A stretch of DNA of 64,000 nucleotides, from NCBI GenBank assembly GCA_013398295.1, contig VZSF01001891.1, positions 1,054,001 through 1,118,000 on the forward strand, written 5' to 3'. Each line of letters begins with the position of its first letter. Position 1 is the first letter of the stretch. Below the pieces are notes generated by a model. It was not told the origin of the DNA, did not search any database, and saw nothing but the letters and a program-made list of their open reading frames with translations. Below, piece by piece: positions 1-15,100 of the stretch. The position numbers were made by a program, and so were the translations under genes. This DNA is from Chionis minor (lineage: Eukaryota; Chordata; Aves; Charadriiformes; Chionididae).

Positions 1-2986
1 CTCAGCAACTTATGGGCTCCAGTTCTTGAGACTGCCGTTGGGTTCCTCTCCCCCCAGCGCCCCCACTTGTGTCCCCAGACATGGCAGCGGCACTTGGCAC
101 AGACAAGGCGCCTCCAAGGCCACCTTCCCAGTCACTTTTGCAGGCCTCTGGCTCAATCTCTGGGAATGACAGGGATCTGAAGGGTGCTTCTGCCTAATAT
201 TAAGTAAATTAATTAATTAAAATGTTCACCAATCCATGAGAGTTAAAACTTCCAGCAACATATCTTCATTAATAGGTTCAAAGGCCTCTATTAAAATTAA
301 CAAGGTGGGATGTCAGTGAAACAGAAATGCAGATCTGAATTGCATCATTTCAACCACGGGCATTACCCAGCAGGACGGCCCCCGCGCCCCGCAGACGCAC
401 CGGTGCTGGCGGCGGAGGAGAAGGCACAGAGATGGGAAGGGGCGCGCAGGGAGGAGAGGGGCCCTGTCAGCATTAAATCGATGGGTTTTCAAGTTGTCCC
501 CTGTGCAAATCTCTTTCCTGTTTGCCCCGTGCAGCAAAGGGAACAGCGCTGTGATGGTGAGCCAGAGAGAGCAGGCACCATCCAGGCTCGGGAGCTCCTG
601 CGCCAAGGGAACATGGAATCATAGAACCACTTGGGTTGGAAGAGACCTTCAAGATCATCGAGTCCAACATCTCCTAGTGATGTGTCACATCCCAAAAATA
701 CGATGTGTCACATGAGTCTTGCCACAGTCAGCAGGAGCACGGACCACAGCAGCTGCCATGCTCCACCTGCAAGATGGCAACACAAGGTGGGGAGAGAAAC
801 CATCTGAGCATTACTGCTCCTCCCTCACCCCCAAAACAGGCAAGTACCTAACCAAGACCAACTGATGAATTAAAACTCCAGCAAGAGTTCAGTGGACAGG
901 AATGCTGCCGCAGGTCTACCACCATCACCTCTCTCTTCTCCAGATTTTCTTAACTTGCTACTGCTGGGTTTGGCTTTGATGAGGTGTTGAAATCTCAGCA
1001 TGACATCAGGATTCATGGTTCATCTCTGGAAAAGACTGGTAATTAACCTCTAACTGCCATGCCATAAATATCCACCTTACTGGGTGAAATTCTCCGTCTG
1101 GTTGATGTACTCCAACATGCACCATCTAAGAAGAGCAGAACACATCCCAGTACATGTTCTGGTCCCAGAGCTGGTGCCTCCCAGTTGACTGGGGAATGGG
1201 AACTCATTTAACTGGTGAGGAAAGCTGACCATATCTGAGCCCAACTGAGCATTTAACTATATTCAGCTGTTAGCAAAAATTTCATACTTTTAAGAAATAA
1301 TTTAATTAGTAAACTAATTTAAGCAAGTAGGAGAGTATAAGAGTCAGGAACACTCCGAGGCTTTTCCACCTAAAACTGCCTCAGTTTTATGGGATGCCCT
1401 CAGGATGGGACATCCCTGCCAGGAAGGGCAAGCCCAGCAAAGCCAGCACTGCCAGCACCCACACATCCACACAGCTCCACTGCCTGGATTGGGGTCACCC
1501 TGGGGACTCGGGGACACCCATCCTCACCTCCGCTAGATGTCAGCATCGGGACAGCAATGCCGCCAGCTCGAAGCACGGTTTCATTTCTGGAGCTGTACGA
1601 CAGGTCGTGCTGCAGCACCGCGAGTGGCACTGGGCAGTCCCCTCCCCGCTGCCTGCTGGAGGGGCATCTGGGTGACAACCAGAACTTGAGGAGCTCAGCT
1701 TTCGGGCTGGGAACAGGAAATTGTAAGGCTTTTTGGCAGGCAAGTAAGAGCATCCCTAATAGCCGACTTGCCGTGTGGAGATGGTACTTGCAAAGCAGTG
1801 CTCAGAACAGAGTGTTTCAAACAAAGAAAATTCACTAAAAATCATCTCACTCGAGGCACAAACTGTTTTGCTGGGATTCAACAGGCTGTCAACAATAGAA
1901 CCTCATTCTATTCTCCTATAAGGTCACATTGGGCTAGGATTACGCATCAAGTAGCTACTAAAAACCTCTTCAACTGAATTCAAAACACCAGTGTGTGACC
2001 ATATTTGCCTCACCTGAAGGTATTAGAGCAAGGAAAGAAAGACGGTGTGTAGAAAGCAGCCTCTCAACTGCCCTGTTCAGGAGGAAATCCCCACCATAGC
2101 TTACCCTGCAGGGTTATTTCAGCCCCACACAAAGGACAGCCCCTGGGCTCAGCCACCACTGGCCAACTGCCACTTTGGCTGTTGTACAATGAGAACTCTG
2201 CAATCCGACATCGGGGAGGACCCCGTGCACACGCTGAGCAACAGGACCAACGTTGACACATTCCCTTTCATCCAAAGATGACTTCAAGTGCAATGGATAA
2301 GAGCTTTTATCCTGTTCAGAGAACAGCAGCCACAGAGAGGACAAGCGCCTACCTGGTCTAGTGCCACGCAGTGAATTAGAAACCATCAAGACTACAATAT
2401 AATCCTTTTTTAACACGTCCTTTCCTCTAGTCCTCCAGATCATCAACTCTTGGCAGCCAAAGGTACACTAAAAACTAGCTTACCAGGGGCAATCCAAGAT
2501 TAATTTTGTTACCTTGACTTGATCTGCACATCACCCAGTGCAGATGTGCCTTGTGCTGCCAAGCACCCACCCACTGGATGCCTGCAGAGAAGATCCAAAA
2601 GGAAAATCCATCTGACAACCCCCAAACGATAGGAGAGAAGGAGGTGCAGCTTGGCTTTCCAATCCCCAGCTGAGCCTGCAGCTGGCGATTTGGAAAGATA
2701 ACTCTCTGCTTACAAGTGAGAGGCATCTGTTAGCGAGGCCACTTAGAAACATTGAACATTACATCATTAATCTAGAAATTAATTTCAATTTGGCAGATTT
2801 TAACAAAGTCAGGAGAGCTGTTGAGAGCTTCCAAGCAATTATGGTTTTTCCCCTCGTGGGAAGGAGGGGGAAATAACAGGCTGCACTCGCCAGCCCAGCA
2901 GCGCCAAAACACACTTCTCCTTCCTTTCCGCAAGCAGAGGAAAACCCAGCGATCATCCACTCAGGAACACATCTCGGAGCCAGTAC
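1..2986 (-). other. KLHL3 intron 12 (partial)
   Basis: I looked here for the remaining kelch exons in all frames and saw none. It holds one CR1 3' tail at 614-670 and otherwise no structure that I can support. Several 60-150 codon open frames are present but carry no recognisable domain. Confidence 0.8.
614..670 (-). mobile_element. CR1 LINE 3'-tail fragment
   Basis: The plus strand reads ATCATAGAACCACTTGGGTT, then GGAAGAGACCTTCAAGATCA. This is the reverse complement of the highly conserved end of bird CR1 elements. The fragment is strongly 5'-truncated and lies in KLHL3 intron 12 in the sense orientation of the gene. Confidence 0.8.
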
Positions 2987-3115
2987 CTGCACCGCTGCGC
3001 CGAGTGCTCATGTCGGCTACGTAGGTCCATTCGTTCGTGGCTGGGTTATACTGCTCGACGGTACTAAGGCACTGACGGGACGCTCCATCGTAACCCCCCA
3101 CGGCATAGAGCTTAC
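2987..3115 (-). CDS. KLHL3: KLHL3 coding exon 12 (kelch blade 4), last exon in window
   Basis: The exon is 129 nt and encodes residues 441-482 plus one base of Gly483 ([17 protein letters not shown], then [10 protein letters not shown]). The acceptor is TTCCAG|GTAAGC and the donor GTGCAG|GTACTG. The next exon would begin inside the fifth blade; I found nothing like it between 1 and 2986, so it is off the left edge. Confidence 0.96.
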
Positions 3116-6100
3116 CTGGAAGAGACACACATCGGCATCAGTGTTACGGCTACGACCGACTGACGTTACCGTCATGCCCGACGGCCCCAGGTGAGGACAG
3201 ATCCTGGCTGAGGGAGGCCCGGGGAGATATGCCTAAACCTGCTGGGATGTCTGGGGAAAATCCTAGCAAAAGGATCTGAAGTAGACTCGCAGACAGGTGG
3301 GACTGTTTTTAAACCTGTTGAAGCTGTCAACTAAGACAAGGAAACAACATGACACAATGGTCTAATTAGAAGCCAAAAAGCCCAGAGGGTTTTCCAAATG
3401 ACTTGTTGGCCCAGAAGAGGTAACATCAAAGCACGTTCTGCTGAAGTGTTTCCTCCTGTTGAGGTGCCACAAGGCAAGGTGTGCTGTCAAAGGTCGATGC
3501 TGTACATTAATTACAATATCACATGAGCAATAAATACGCAACAGCTGTTTATGTTAATATAATGCTTGTACAGAAACTTAGACCTGATTTTGAAGAACCT
3601 GGGCCAAATGGAAACCAACCAATGCTGCTAGCACAGCTGGGGTCAGCCTGCTCACTTGTGCCAAGTGACCACAACGCAGAAGACACCACAGGAGACCCTC
3701 ACAGCATGGGATATCTCTCCGTCCCTCCCTCCCTCGACTCAGTGCAAGCTGAATAACATACACCCAGTGAGAGTGAAACACAATCAGATGCCACAGGACT
3801 ACACCATACATCAAACAAGGCTGGTCCTCCATGTCCTCTGTTCACAGGCCTGACTAATACTCACTCCTCGTCTCCCTGTGTCATCATCTATCTGCTTGTT
3901 TTGCATTTAGGCAGTAAACTCTCTGGGCAGAGAGGGTCTCTTTGCACTTCTTTACTAGACCACTTAGCACAAAGGCATTCCAGTTCAAGATCAGGCCCTC
4001 CTAGACACTACAACAACCAACCATTAATAAAGTTCAACAAATGTGTAGGAAAATTCCTTTTCCACCAGGCAGCTTTCCAGCCACTCTGCCCCAAGCCTGT
4101 AGTGCTCATGGGGTTGTTGTGACCCAAGTGCAGGACCCGGCACTTGGCCTTGTTGAACCTCACACTGTTGGCCTTGGCACATCGATCCAACCTGTCCGTA
4201 TCCCTCTGTAGAGCCTTCCTAACCTCAAGCAGGTCAATGCACCTGCCCAACTTGGTGTTGTCTGCAAACTTACTGGGGGTGCACTCGATCCCCTCGTCCA
4301 GGTCATTGATAAACATACTGAAGAGAAGAAGGCTCCACTATCGAGCCTGGGGGACACCACTTGTGACCAGCTGCCAACTGGATTTATCTCCATTCACCAC
4401 CACTCTTTGGGCCCGGCCTTCCAGCCACTTTTTGACCCAGCAAAGTGTATGCCTGTCCAAGCCATGAGCAGCCAGTTTCTCCAGGAGAATGCTGTGAGAA
4501 ACGGTGTCAAAAGCTGTACTAAAGTCCAGATAAACAATATCCACAGCCTTGCCCTCATCCACTAAGCAGGTCACCTTGTCATAGAAGATCAGCTTAGTCA
4601 AGCAGGAACTTGGACTCCCATCAGCAGTTATCATCTACAGTCTTATGCTTTTGCATCCTCCTGTTTCCTCGATGCTTGCAAGGCTCCATGAACAGGCCAG
4701 CTCTTTTCTTTCCCCTACATCTCCACTCATAGCCTCCTCAGGCTGAGGTCTGCAAGGATCAGGACTGTGCTCCTTCTGCATCTTCTTGTCTCTATAAACA
4801 TTTCCAACTCTTATTTGTGCTGTTGGTTTCACCTGCCCAATGTTAGTCAATGAACCAAGGCAAGAGAGCCAGACCAAGCAAGACAAGATAAAGTTCTCTG
4901 GCTGGCATCAATTAGATATTTTGAGAATCCACAGACATCAGATCAATCTTCATCACGTTCAGATGGACACTGTGGAGTAACTGCAGGCTGCAGCTTGCTC
5001 CCTACACCAATATGATCAGTTCTTCTTCCCCATCACACGCCCTCTTTTTCTTTTTTTCTTAAATCCGACTCCAACATGTGCAACACTTATTTGTGCTTTC
5101 AAACAAAACAAAGGAAAAGGATTGCATGTGTCTCCAGCAGAAAACCTGCCCGTAGAAACGCATCTCTCAGGGATGTGCTTGATATTTGTTCCACGTTCAA
5201 ATGACTGACCCACTGTAGCAAATCCCACTGACTACAGCAGCCCAGCCCTTCACAAGCACGGGCTAGTTTTGAAGGAGATGTTTCCTACACATGCAAATTT
5301 AGCACAACCACTGCTATTTCTTCTGATTTTATCTGCCTCTCCCTTCTCACATAAACACATTTCATGTACATAAGCACATTTCACATATTTCCCATTCACA
5401 CAGGTCAAACTGAGCCACTTCAAAGCACAGTTTATAACAAGGCTCGTGCCAGTGGCTGCTCCGCACTGTACTAATTGGAACCTGCTACACCACGCTAAAG
5501 ACAAGGTCAAATAAAACCTTTCAGTTGCTTCAGAATTGATTTTACTAACGGAAGAAAAGGTTCCTAGCTAAGCTGTTCTTTCTCCTGGATCCAAACCAAG
5601 CTGCTCAGTTCCAGCTCACTCGAGTTTGGTGCTGACACATAGGTGCCAACAGCCGCTGCGATCCCTCCAAGCATCCTCTCCACCCACCTCGCTCCCGAGC
5701 TGCCGCAGCGCCAGCGTTCGCTGTCGTCAGTCCCTGCTCCTTTACGAACCAGAGCAAATCGTGCCGTGCGCGCCGGCAAGCCTGATGTCAATAAACACAG
5801 GTTTTAGTATTCCTGCCAAACCACCAGCTTGGGGCTGTGGGACGAACTACGCTTCTGTTTCTCTCGCTGAGCAGTCCGTCCACGCAGCATCTGCTGATAG
5901 CAACAGCAGCCACTGCACAATAAATACCATTTGCTCTCAGCGGCCAGAAGCAGCCCAGGAAGAACAAGGATTCAAAGAAACCTGCACACACCTACTGGCA
6001 TTCGCAGGAGGCATGGGCTGGGCTGATATGGGTCTGAGCCTCTTGGAAAGCTACAGATGATTTTTCATGAAGATAAAGAGGAGAATGGAATAAGCTGCAG

Positions 6101-9100
6101 GGATTACGTCATATAAAAATAAATCTTTACCAACTAAAGACAGCCTAGAGAACAGTTCTTGCAGTTCCCTCCTATTGCACTTAACCATTCAGGCTTCTGC
6201 TCGATACAGTAACATTTGCTTGATGGAAATGGCTGCTGATTTTCTTACCCTCCACAACTCCAACTCCAACACTGCTTCTTCTTGTGTTCATGGGAGCCAC
6301 AAAAAACCACTCATTGGTTTTATAGCTATAGGCCTCAACTGATGCCAGACCTAGTTAAAAAGGGGATACACAGGTTTTCTAATTAAAAAAAAAGAGAAGA
6401 AAAAAAGATTGGTGTTGCACTTTCATCTGCCTTCCACCTCCTCCCCAAGCCCATAATTCCCCCCCAATTGCTGCAACCCCGTTTTCTAGTCCCTTGCCTT
6501 TCAGCGTGGGGCCAGCATGTCAACGCCACTTTCGTCAGCAGCTGGAAAAATTGTTACCCCATGGCCTCTGCCCTGGGACTGCTGCCCCTCCGATGTGCTG
6601 GGGACACCAAGGAGGGGCAGAATCCAGATTCCAAGCCCAGGAGTCCCATGTCCTTTCAAGCATTGCAAAATGTCCATGCAAAGGTTTAAAAATTCCCCCA
6701 GATCCTGTTGCATCATACTCATCGCTAACAGAAACAGTGTGTTTAGGGCTTAACCAAGTGGCAAAGCTCTACAGCAGAGGCAGAGGTGTGAATCTAAACA
6801 TGCAGTTATGCCAAGATAAATCCCAGACACACGTACCCCATAAGATGCCTTGCTGGCATTTTATTCATGTTGCTATGCAAAATTTAACTAAAACCAGGAA
6901 AAAAAAAAATCTTTTCAGTCCAGAATAAGCATATTTATACAGAGAACAAGACAGAAAGAACTGTATCACTAAAGAAAACAAACTAGGGTGGGATTCTCTG
7001 CAATTACTGATGGGTCAGAACATCATGTGGTTAGGTACAACACACAATAAACCCAGTCTCTGGTGCTTTCTCTACAAAATCATAGAGGAAGGGCGCAGGA
7101 ACCTCAACTAAAGCTCTGAAATCTTTGCAGGGGTCTCTGAAAACATTTATTTGGGTCAGGCACTGCCTGGTTTTTGCTCAATGACTTACCAGTGCTGCCA
7201 TCAAAGCCGCCCACTGCATACAGGAGATCATTGAGCACAGCTGCACCCAAAGTGCTTCGTCTTTCCTGCATGCTGGCTATGGACGTCCACTGGTCCTTCA
7301 CACCATCGTACACATCAACCGTCCGTACCCTTAAAGATCCGTTAAAGCCCCCAACAGCATAAACGTTGCCGGCCATAAATACCACACCTGACAAAAAAAG
7401 AGAGAGATTTTACGGAGGTTTACAAATAGTTTGGGAAGCGAGTATCGTCAGACTTCTGTCGGGGTGTGTAAGACAGCAGGGAAGAGCAGAATGTGGGGAA
7501 GTCTTTGGCATTTTCTTTAGGTTAAGAGCATTGGAGCCAAGTATGATAAAACATACGTGTTGTATGGTAGGTGAAATGCACATAAATACACAGCAACATA
7601 AGGCACAGATGGATTTCACACCTGAATGAGTAATTTCCTGAGCCAGAGAGGACACCAAATGTTGATCCACATTCACAACGCTCTCAGGCGTCTTCAGAGG
7701 AACACTCCCAACTTACAGATCTGTTCTCCATCACCCACTCCTCGGCACCAAGAGGGCCTGACTCAGCTTCTTTGATTTTCACTGGGAAACCAGCACGGAA
7801 AGCTGGATCACTGTGGGCTGCCAGGCCAGCGGGGCAGGAGGAGGCAGGGAAACATTGACGGAGTAGCAGCCAGGAGAGGTGATGAAGGGGAGACAGTGGC
7901 TACGGAGGGCAAACAGGCAGGAGCAACCCCCCTGGAGAGCAGGTTGTCCACCTGAATGAGAATGATACACGTGTATAAGGAAAGAGGAGGAAGGAATGGC
8001 AAAAAGAAAGAGCTGCTTGAGGCCAGGGACACAGAGGAAAGCTGAAGAGACAACTGAAGACATCCATCCAGCCCTGAAGAACTGCACTGGAAATACAAAA
8101 AAGGTTACAGCAAGTGTTCCCATTACCTGCTCTGCATCTCCGAGAGGGAAGCTCAGCAACCTGATCCCACCGCTCCTCCTCAAAATCGTAGCACTCCACA
8201 CTGCGAATGGCTTTGGGTGCTTGCCCACCCACCACGATCATCACCTGGAGAGGGAAGACAAGAGCTAGAAAACCTCAGACACCAGCCCAGGCAGCTGCTC
8301 TCTGCAAAGAAACCATCACCACATCCTGGTCAAGAGCAGCTGGCAAAAACATTCTGCAGGCCTACCAAAAGCCTCTGCAGTGGAGGAAAAAGTTATCTCC
8401 AATTTAATGCCCGCTAAATATTTCAGCGTCCATTAACTCTTCCTCACCACTTCCAAGGTGAGCAACCTGCCCTATTCCCCCACAAACCACAGGACCGCTT
8501 TGCACCACGGCACACGCAAGACTCGCTGCAGAAGTATTTTTAAGTGAAGAAGATCCCAGTGTAATTTCCAGAGCCAGCCCGCTGTTTAGTCACTATCTCC
8601 ATGGTGGTGCTAAAAATAATCGATGCCACTTAGCAAATAAAACCTGACAGCTGTATTGCCACCTGCGGGGAAGTCGACACTCGGGGAAATCACCAGGACT
8701 ATTAAGACCCAGGGTGCTGGGCTGCCGAAGGAAGTGATTTGTCAGCTTCATTAAGGCTTTTGGCTGCTACACGTATTGATGCAAATCCAGTAATTAAACC
8801 CGAAATTCCTTACAGATAGGGAAGATCTATGTGAAGGTGATCAAGGGCAATCTCAGAACCACTCTGCCAGATCACACTAAAGGTCCATCCAGCCCCAGAC
8901 TCTGTTCCCAGCAACAGCAAGCAGTGGATGCTGGTGGAAAAGTGAGAAGACATGGACAGCATGCAGCGTGGTCCTTCCCAAATCTGCCCTGTCTGCCACC
9001 AGAAGACAAACTCCCCATGGACTGGCTGGCTTGCCATGGGGTGGTGGTCCCAGGAACCAACAGCTCAGCACTCGAGGGCTGCCCAGCACTCCTGAGTCCC

Positions 9101-12100
9101 CCTCATGGGTGCTGTGAACCAACAGGCACCGTCCAAAACACCAGCACCTACAAACAACTCGACCTGCCCTTTGTTCTGAACACGGTTCTACCTTCCACAG
9201 CTATCAAGAGGGAGGATTTGCTTCCCTATCACAGCAAATCAGCAGGAGCAAACACTACCCAAGATAATCTGATTTTTACAAGGCCAATGAGCTAGAAGCA
9301 AGATAACAGGGCTTCAAGTACAGTCAAAAAGTAGATGGGAAACTGGCTTTAGCCTCTGCAGGTTGGCTGTGAGTAGCTGAGGGGATAAGATTGTCACTCA
9401 AGGTCACTCGGGTAATGCGCTCAACTCCAATCACGCTTGCTTTAAAAGTACAGAGCTAGACAGCAATTTAAAGAATTTGAAGAGTATGAAAACAGTGGAC
9501 TGTTTGATCTACAAAGATGAGAACATGACATTAGAAAGCAAATTCAGTCTAAATTGGCAGCCTGACTACCAGCACTAGTTGTGTAACAGTCTTCCATGGA
9601 AAGCTGCAGAGCTTTCCCTCATCAGCAGGACCAACAGACCAGACGAAAGTTTCTCTGTAACAGGATTGCTGGAAGATCATCACCTTCTCCTCTTTCTTTA
9701 CAGTGAAAAAGAAGGAAGGAGAGACCTGCAGAAGATTTGGGTTTGTGCTCACAGGTCATGCTATGGAAGATGTAGAGAACCTCTGAACTCACTGGTTCAC
9801 TGTTCATTTTTATCCTTAAATACTTTAGTCCTTGAACAAGGGTCACATCAGCCCTTCATTATACCCCCAAAGATGTGTTCTGCCAACTTCATCCCGGTAC
9901 CAGCAGGCGGAAAGGACACAACACACCAACACACTCTGCAGAACCGCAATTTCTCGATGAACAGTTTGATACCTAAACATCTGAATGGTCTCTCACAGCA
10001 CAGATCTCATACACCATCCCACAAACCAAGCTCCCTACGACTTGTGCTTAGAAAAATACCACATTGTGGTTCTGATGTCTTCAAATCTCCGAAACGCTTA
10101 TTAGTAACTTCAGCAGCAGGATGTTGAGAGACATCATGCCGAACCGCATTTATCTCTGGGGTGAGGGGAAAGCAGTATCTGCTGTCATTTTTTTCTTCAC
10201 TAATAAAGTGGCGGCCAGAGCATCAACGTGCCTGCAGGATAAATGCGGGGAGTAACAAGGATTATTTATTCAGTAGCTGCTTTGAGTCTATTGAAATTTG
10301 CTTCAGACTTCCTGCCTGTGGGTCTGGGTGTCGTTGTTTCCTGCTTTCCTGGCTTCCGATTACGGATACGGGAAAAGGAAAGACACCTACCACGACCCTC
10401 CTCGGCAGGGCTCCACGGCGGTGCTACGAGCCAGCAGAAACCTCCGCCAGCCCTGCGAGACCTACAGGCAGCTGCCGGCAGCCGCTGCCGCTCCACGGCT
10501 CAGCGATTCTCAAGCTGCAGCTCCAGGAGCAACAGCCCTGTTCACAAAACCACTTGTGGCTGACAGTATTTCCAGAGCAGACCCTTGCCCCTCGCAGCAG
10601 AGATATTGCTTCTCCTAAGGGTTTATCTAAGTTTATCCAACTTAATTATGTATCCTTGTGGGCACACAGGCAACACCAGACAGAGGAGTAAAACACTTTG
10701 AAGGACGACCGTGGAGTTAGTGAGCAATAACGCGGCAAGCGCGCAAGCTCCCTTCAAAGACAGAAAATGCCACCAGTAATACGGTGTGAGGTGACACAAA
10801 GCGACAAACTCGGCTTACCTTTGGCAGGCTAACGGGAGTCCTCGGCTTTGTTCTGGGATTCTTTATCAGTTGCCTTTGATCCAGAGGAAGCAAATGATAT
10901 TTCATGGCCTCGATAAGGAAGTCTTTACAGGTGTTGTTATTCTTGATTAAAGCTTCTTCTTCAACTGTCTGAGAACACGCACACACAAAAGATCATTTAA
11001 GCTGAAGTACTTGATGGCACAGGTCACAAGGAGCTTTGTAGAAAGAATGTGAAACCCGGAATTTCTCTTGCAAAGTATCAATTTAAAAAAAAAAATAAAT
11101 GCAGAAGGCAAACAGAGACTTCCAGCTCTTCCCAAAGAAACACATGCAGTAACATCCAAGCTTCTCTCTTTTTTCCAGTATCCCCCACGAGTAGTAGTGC
11201 TCCCTCTGTTTTACTAACCTCTGCCAGACACTTAACTCAGCAGAGGAGAATTCACCAGGAGTCTGGGTACAAAAAGTAATTTTTTTAATTTGAGTCAGAA
11301 TTTTTAAGCAGCAGCAATATCTTTTACTGGATCAGAAGATACAGTTGAGAGAGAAAAAAAACACATCATGGGTTCATCTTGCGAACACCAATTTTATTTC
11401 AATTGTACTGATTTTTTCAGACACATGATAAAAGCATAGTAGTCAAAGAACCCAGATGCCAACCCCTTCTTCGGGGATTCTCAGCTCATTATCAAGGCCC
11501 AGATCCCAGGAATCAAGAACAATCATCAAGAATAATCTGTAAGTCAGACTAAGGCAGAGAGCATCTCACCCTGCCAGTCACACAGACCCACCTCTATGCG
11601 CAGAACACATCTTAAGCCAAAATTATCACACGTGACGTGTTTTCACTAAGCTAAATTTAGGTGCATGAGGGGCAAAAAAACCTGCACAAGCTTCTAGCAC
11701 CACCACCTGGGTATTTTCAGGGTGAAAAATCCCAAAATACTAACTTCTAAATGACTCCACCGAGAGGGGCAGGACCTCTGCTCTTGGCGCTCCCTGGCAG
11801 AGCACAGGTCGCGTTTACAAGAAGGTTTCTGCACACACACACACATTAATTTCAGAATTCAGCCAGTTTTTCCTTTTATTCCTCTGTTTACAGACTTAGC
11901 GACATGCCAAATTACCCACCTCAGACACAAGCAGCCAAGCCATTGATTAAGGAGCTAGCAGCAGCTTAAGTGCAAGTATTAATTACTTATTTGCAGACAA
12001 ACCTGTACAAGATAATCTCTGGGCAAGAGGGGCAGGCGAACATGCTCCATCAGTTTAGCCATGTGCTCTAGGCGAGACTCCTTCTCATAATTTATCCAAG

Positions 12101-15100
12101 AAATAACTGCTTCAAAGACCTAAGCAGATAAAGTACAATTAAACAGAGAAGAGAGAACTGGCTTGTACAGTCACCTAACCCAAAATCAGGAGCATTGTGA
12201 TTTTACAGTATCGAAGGAAGGAGGTGCAAGATCTCTATCAAACAAATGAAAAAGTCGTGACTGCGCACAGAGCACAAGCATCACGGTAACGAAGAGGTGA
12301 GCTGACCATGCATATTAATAAGCAACTTCACATCTAGATGTGCTGTATCACTCTCAGAGCTAAGCGTGTGTCCAGGACAATCATATACCTCGTGGACATT
12401 AGTACTGGGAGGCAGCCAGGAAACTTAATTAGCCCGCTGACATTTGCATCGGACATTATTCATGAAATCAGCCACAACGATTACTCCTGATAACAGAGAA
12501 GTCTGGCCACACAGTAAGTCACCGCGCTCACCGTCATGTTTAACCACCGCACCAGTTTCCCCCCAAAAATCAAGAAGTCAGTCTTCAGGACAAGTTCACC
12601 ACTGGCACAGGAAAACCCCTGTCTGCAGCCACGCGCGCGTTTCACTGCTAAAAGAGCCAGTTACTTCTGCGGGGAAACAAGGGCACGCTGGGCTCCTGGT
12701 CTGAAACAACATCTAGTTTTCCTCCCAGATCCAACCGGTTCAGATATGCATCCAAACTTTGACTCCGTGACGAACAGCCCTGTGCAGCAGGAGCCCCGCA
12801 GAGCCTTGCACAAGGAGCAGAAGCGTCCTATGTGGGGTCCTGCATGAATATGCAAGTGCTTCTCTAACTGTGAGCCTCACTCCTCCCAGAATAAAAGGCC
12901 TAAAAACGTCAGCAGGAGTGGGAAAGGCTTCCTGAAACACCCAGCAGGCTTCCTGAAACACCAGAGAGGGGCTGGTGCTGCCTCAGATGCTGCGCAGCAG
13001 GACCTGGATCCTTGCAGCCGTGTTTCCTCACAAAATCAGAATTAAATTCCGATCCTTAAGTCGCATCTCCAGGCAAAATTCCCCACATACTCTCGCTACC
13101 CGGTTACTCAGGGGACCTGAGTATGGTCCTACCCCACGGACCCCAGCCATCCCAGGCTTCCCCAAAAAAGCATCGCTGGCCCTGCGCCCCGGCACACCGG
13201 GCACATGCCCCGGGTTTCAACTTCCCTCCGGGGTCACCAAGTGGTCAGGCCAATTTGCACAGATATTTTTTCCTTCTTTCCACCCCTCCCATCACTCCCC
13301 GAGAAACCATTTTGTTTGGTCCAAGGTCACTAATTGGACAAAATCAACCAGAACTGAGGGCACCATCTCCCAGTCCCCAATAGTTGCTGGCAAACGGTGC
13401 AGGAGGCACTGGTAGACGCGTCCTCCTACAAAGGAGAGGCAGAGCAGAAAGGGGTTTCTGCCTTTTAGGCTAAACTATATACTTGAAAAAAAGCAGTAAA
13501 GCACCAGCCTCATTTCCTATGCCAACAAATGCTCCTGCTGAACTGTTTGGAATTCAGGACACTGCAAGGAGGATTTAAGCAACGCAACAGGGAGCCATGT
13601 AATCAAACCCCAGCAAATGCAGAGGAAAATAACTACTGCAGAACCTTCAGGAATTTTAAAATGAAAATAAATAAACAAACAAACAATTTCACTTGGGTTA
13701 CAAGGCCTTTAAAGGAGAAAGGAGGTTGTCGTGAGATTTTTTTTTAATTGGAAATGAGTGTGGAAGAAGCATAAAGCAAATGTTTAGCCAACAAACATGC
13801 TTTTTCATTAACCTCTTCAGCACAAATGCTAAGCTACAAGAGCAGGTCACAGGGCTGGAACATACCCAGCTACCGACCAAGATGACAGCGAACAAGTCTT
13901 CAGGGAAGGTAAAGCAAATGTGCACAAGGAATAAACTGCTTCCTCAGCGCTGGAGACCGCTCCTGAGCTGGGCATACAGGGGTACTGCCCTGCTGCTGTG
14001 CCTACTCTAAAAATAACAGAATTTTTTTAAAAAATCAGATTCTGGCACCTTCTGCTGGCTCTGATTTTATGAGAAGTGGGGGAAAAAAAATAATCTGAAT
14101 CTAAGACAGCAATACCTCTATTATTATCCAATTATTATTATCCAATAACTCTATTGGATACCATCCATTTCCACTACTGCCATGCCCTCCCTGCGCACGC
14201 TGTGCCCGCTGCAGCCCCCGGCTGCTGCCGCTCCCCCAGGAGAAGGGTTTTTCCAGCCATGCCGGACCCGCTGCTGGGGTGTGATGAAATGAAGCAGTGA
14301 CACACACAGCTTTATTTCGGGCACAGGCTGAGCTAGTGGCTGGCACCTGCCTGGCTGCGGGAGCAGTCCCAAGCTTGGGAGAAGTAGGCTTCCTACTCTC
14401 TGGAGGAAGGGTAAAAGCCTGGAACATCCCCCTTCCTGCAAACCACCTAAGCAAAGAACAAGCCCCGATGTTTTCCCAGTCTCTTCAGCCAAAAATCCAG
14501 TTGATAGATACTCCCGGGAGTGAGGACCAAACTGTGCAACCAGCTTCTACTGCACGATAAGTGGCACGAGACGATGAGTCGATTACTGGGCTCTTTTTAA
14601 AATTCCCAATCCAAAAATCCTGACCCTCTTAATTCTTTTGTCACTGTTCTGAGCTGGGAGGAGTCATGGACGCCCCTCCGTTTCACACATCATTAAGAAA
14701 TATGAACAAGCTTGACTATTATTTTGTTTTATAGTTTTTTCCTTGCTTGCGTACAGTTATAATTAGAGAGCCAATTAGGTTAGGTAAAGAAAGCATCGAT
14801 AAAACTGTCTTCAAAGTACTCAGCTATAGCAAAAGAGCAGGCAGGGACCAAAATAAACCTTTGCCCTAGGCCAGAAGGGCTTGTGCAACAGCAGAGGCTG
14901 CCAACGGCAAGGGGGAGAGGGAGAGCAAGGAGGATAACCTTTGAATAAAGGGGGAAACATTGTCACCATTTTACAACTAAAATAGATTTCTGTAGTAGCA
15001 GACAATTTTTGTAGTCCTGATGGCCTAGGGATAGAAGTATGCCAAAGTCTGTGGAGATAAAGAATATATTTTATTAGGCCAATGGGTATTAACTGGGGGT

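Noticed and set aside
1..2986. Possible remaining KLHL3 kelch exons
   Set aside because: I looked for the next kelch blade (a GQLYATGG-like strand and a VEVYDP-like turn) on the minus strand and found nothing; the exons are off the left edge.
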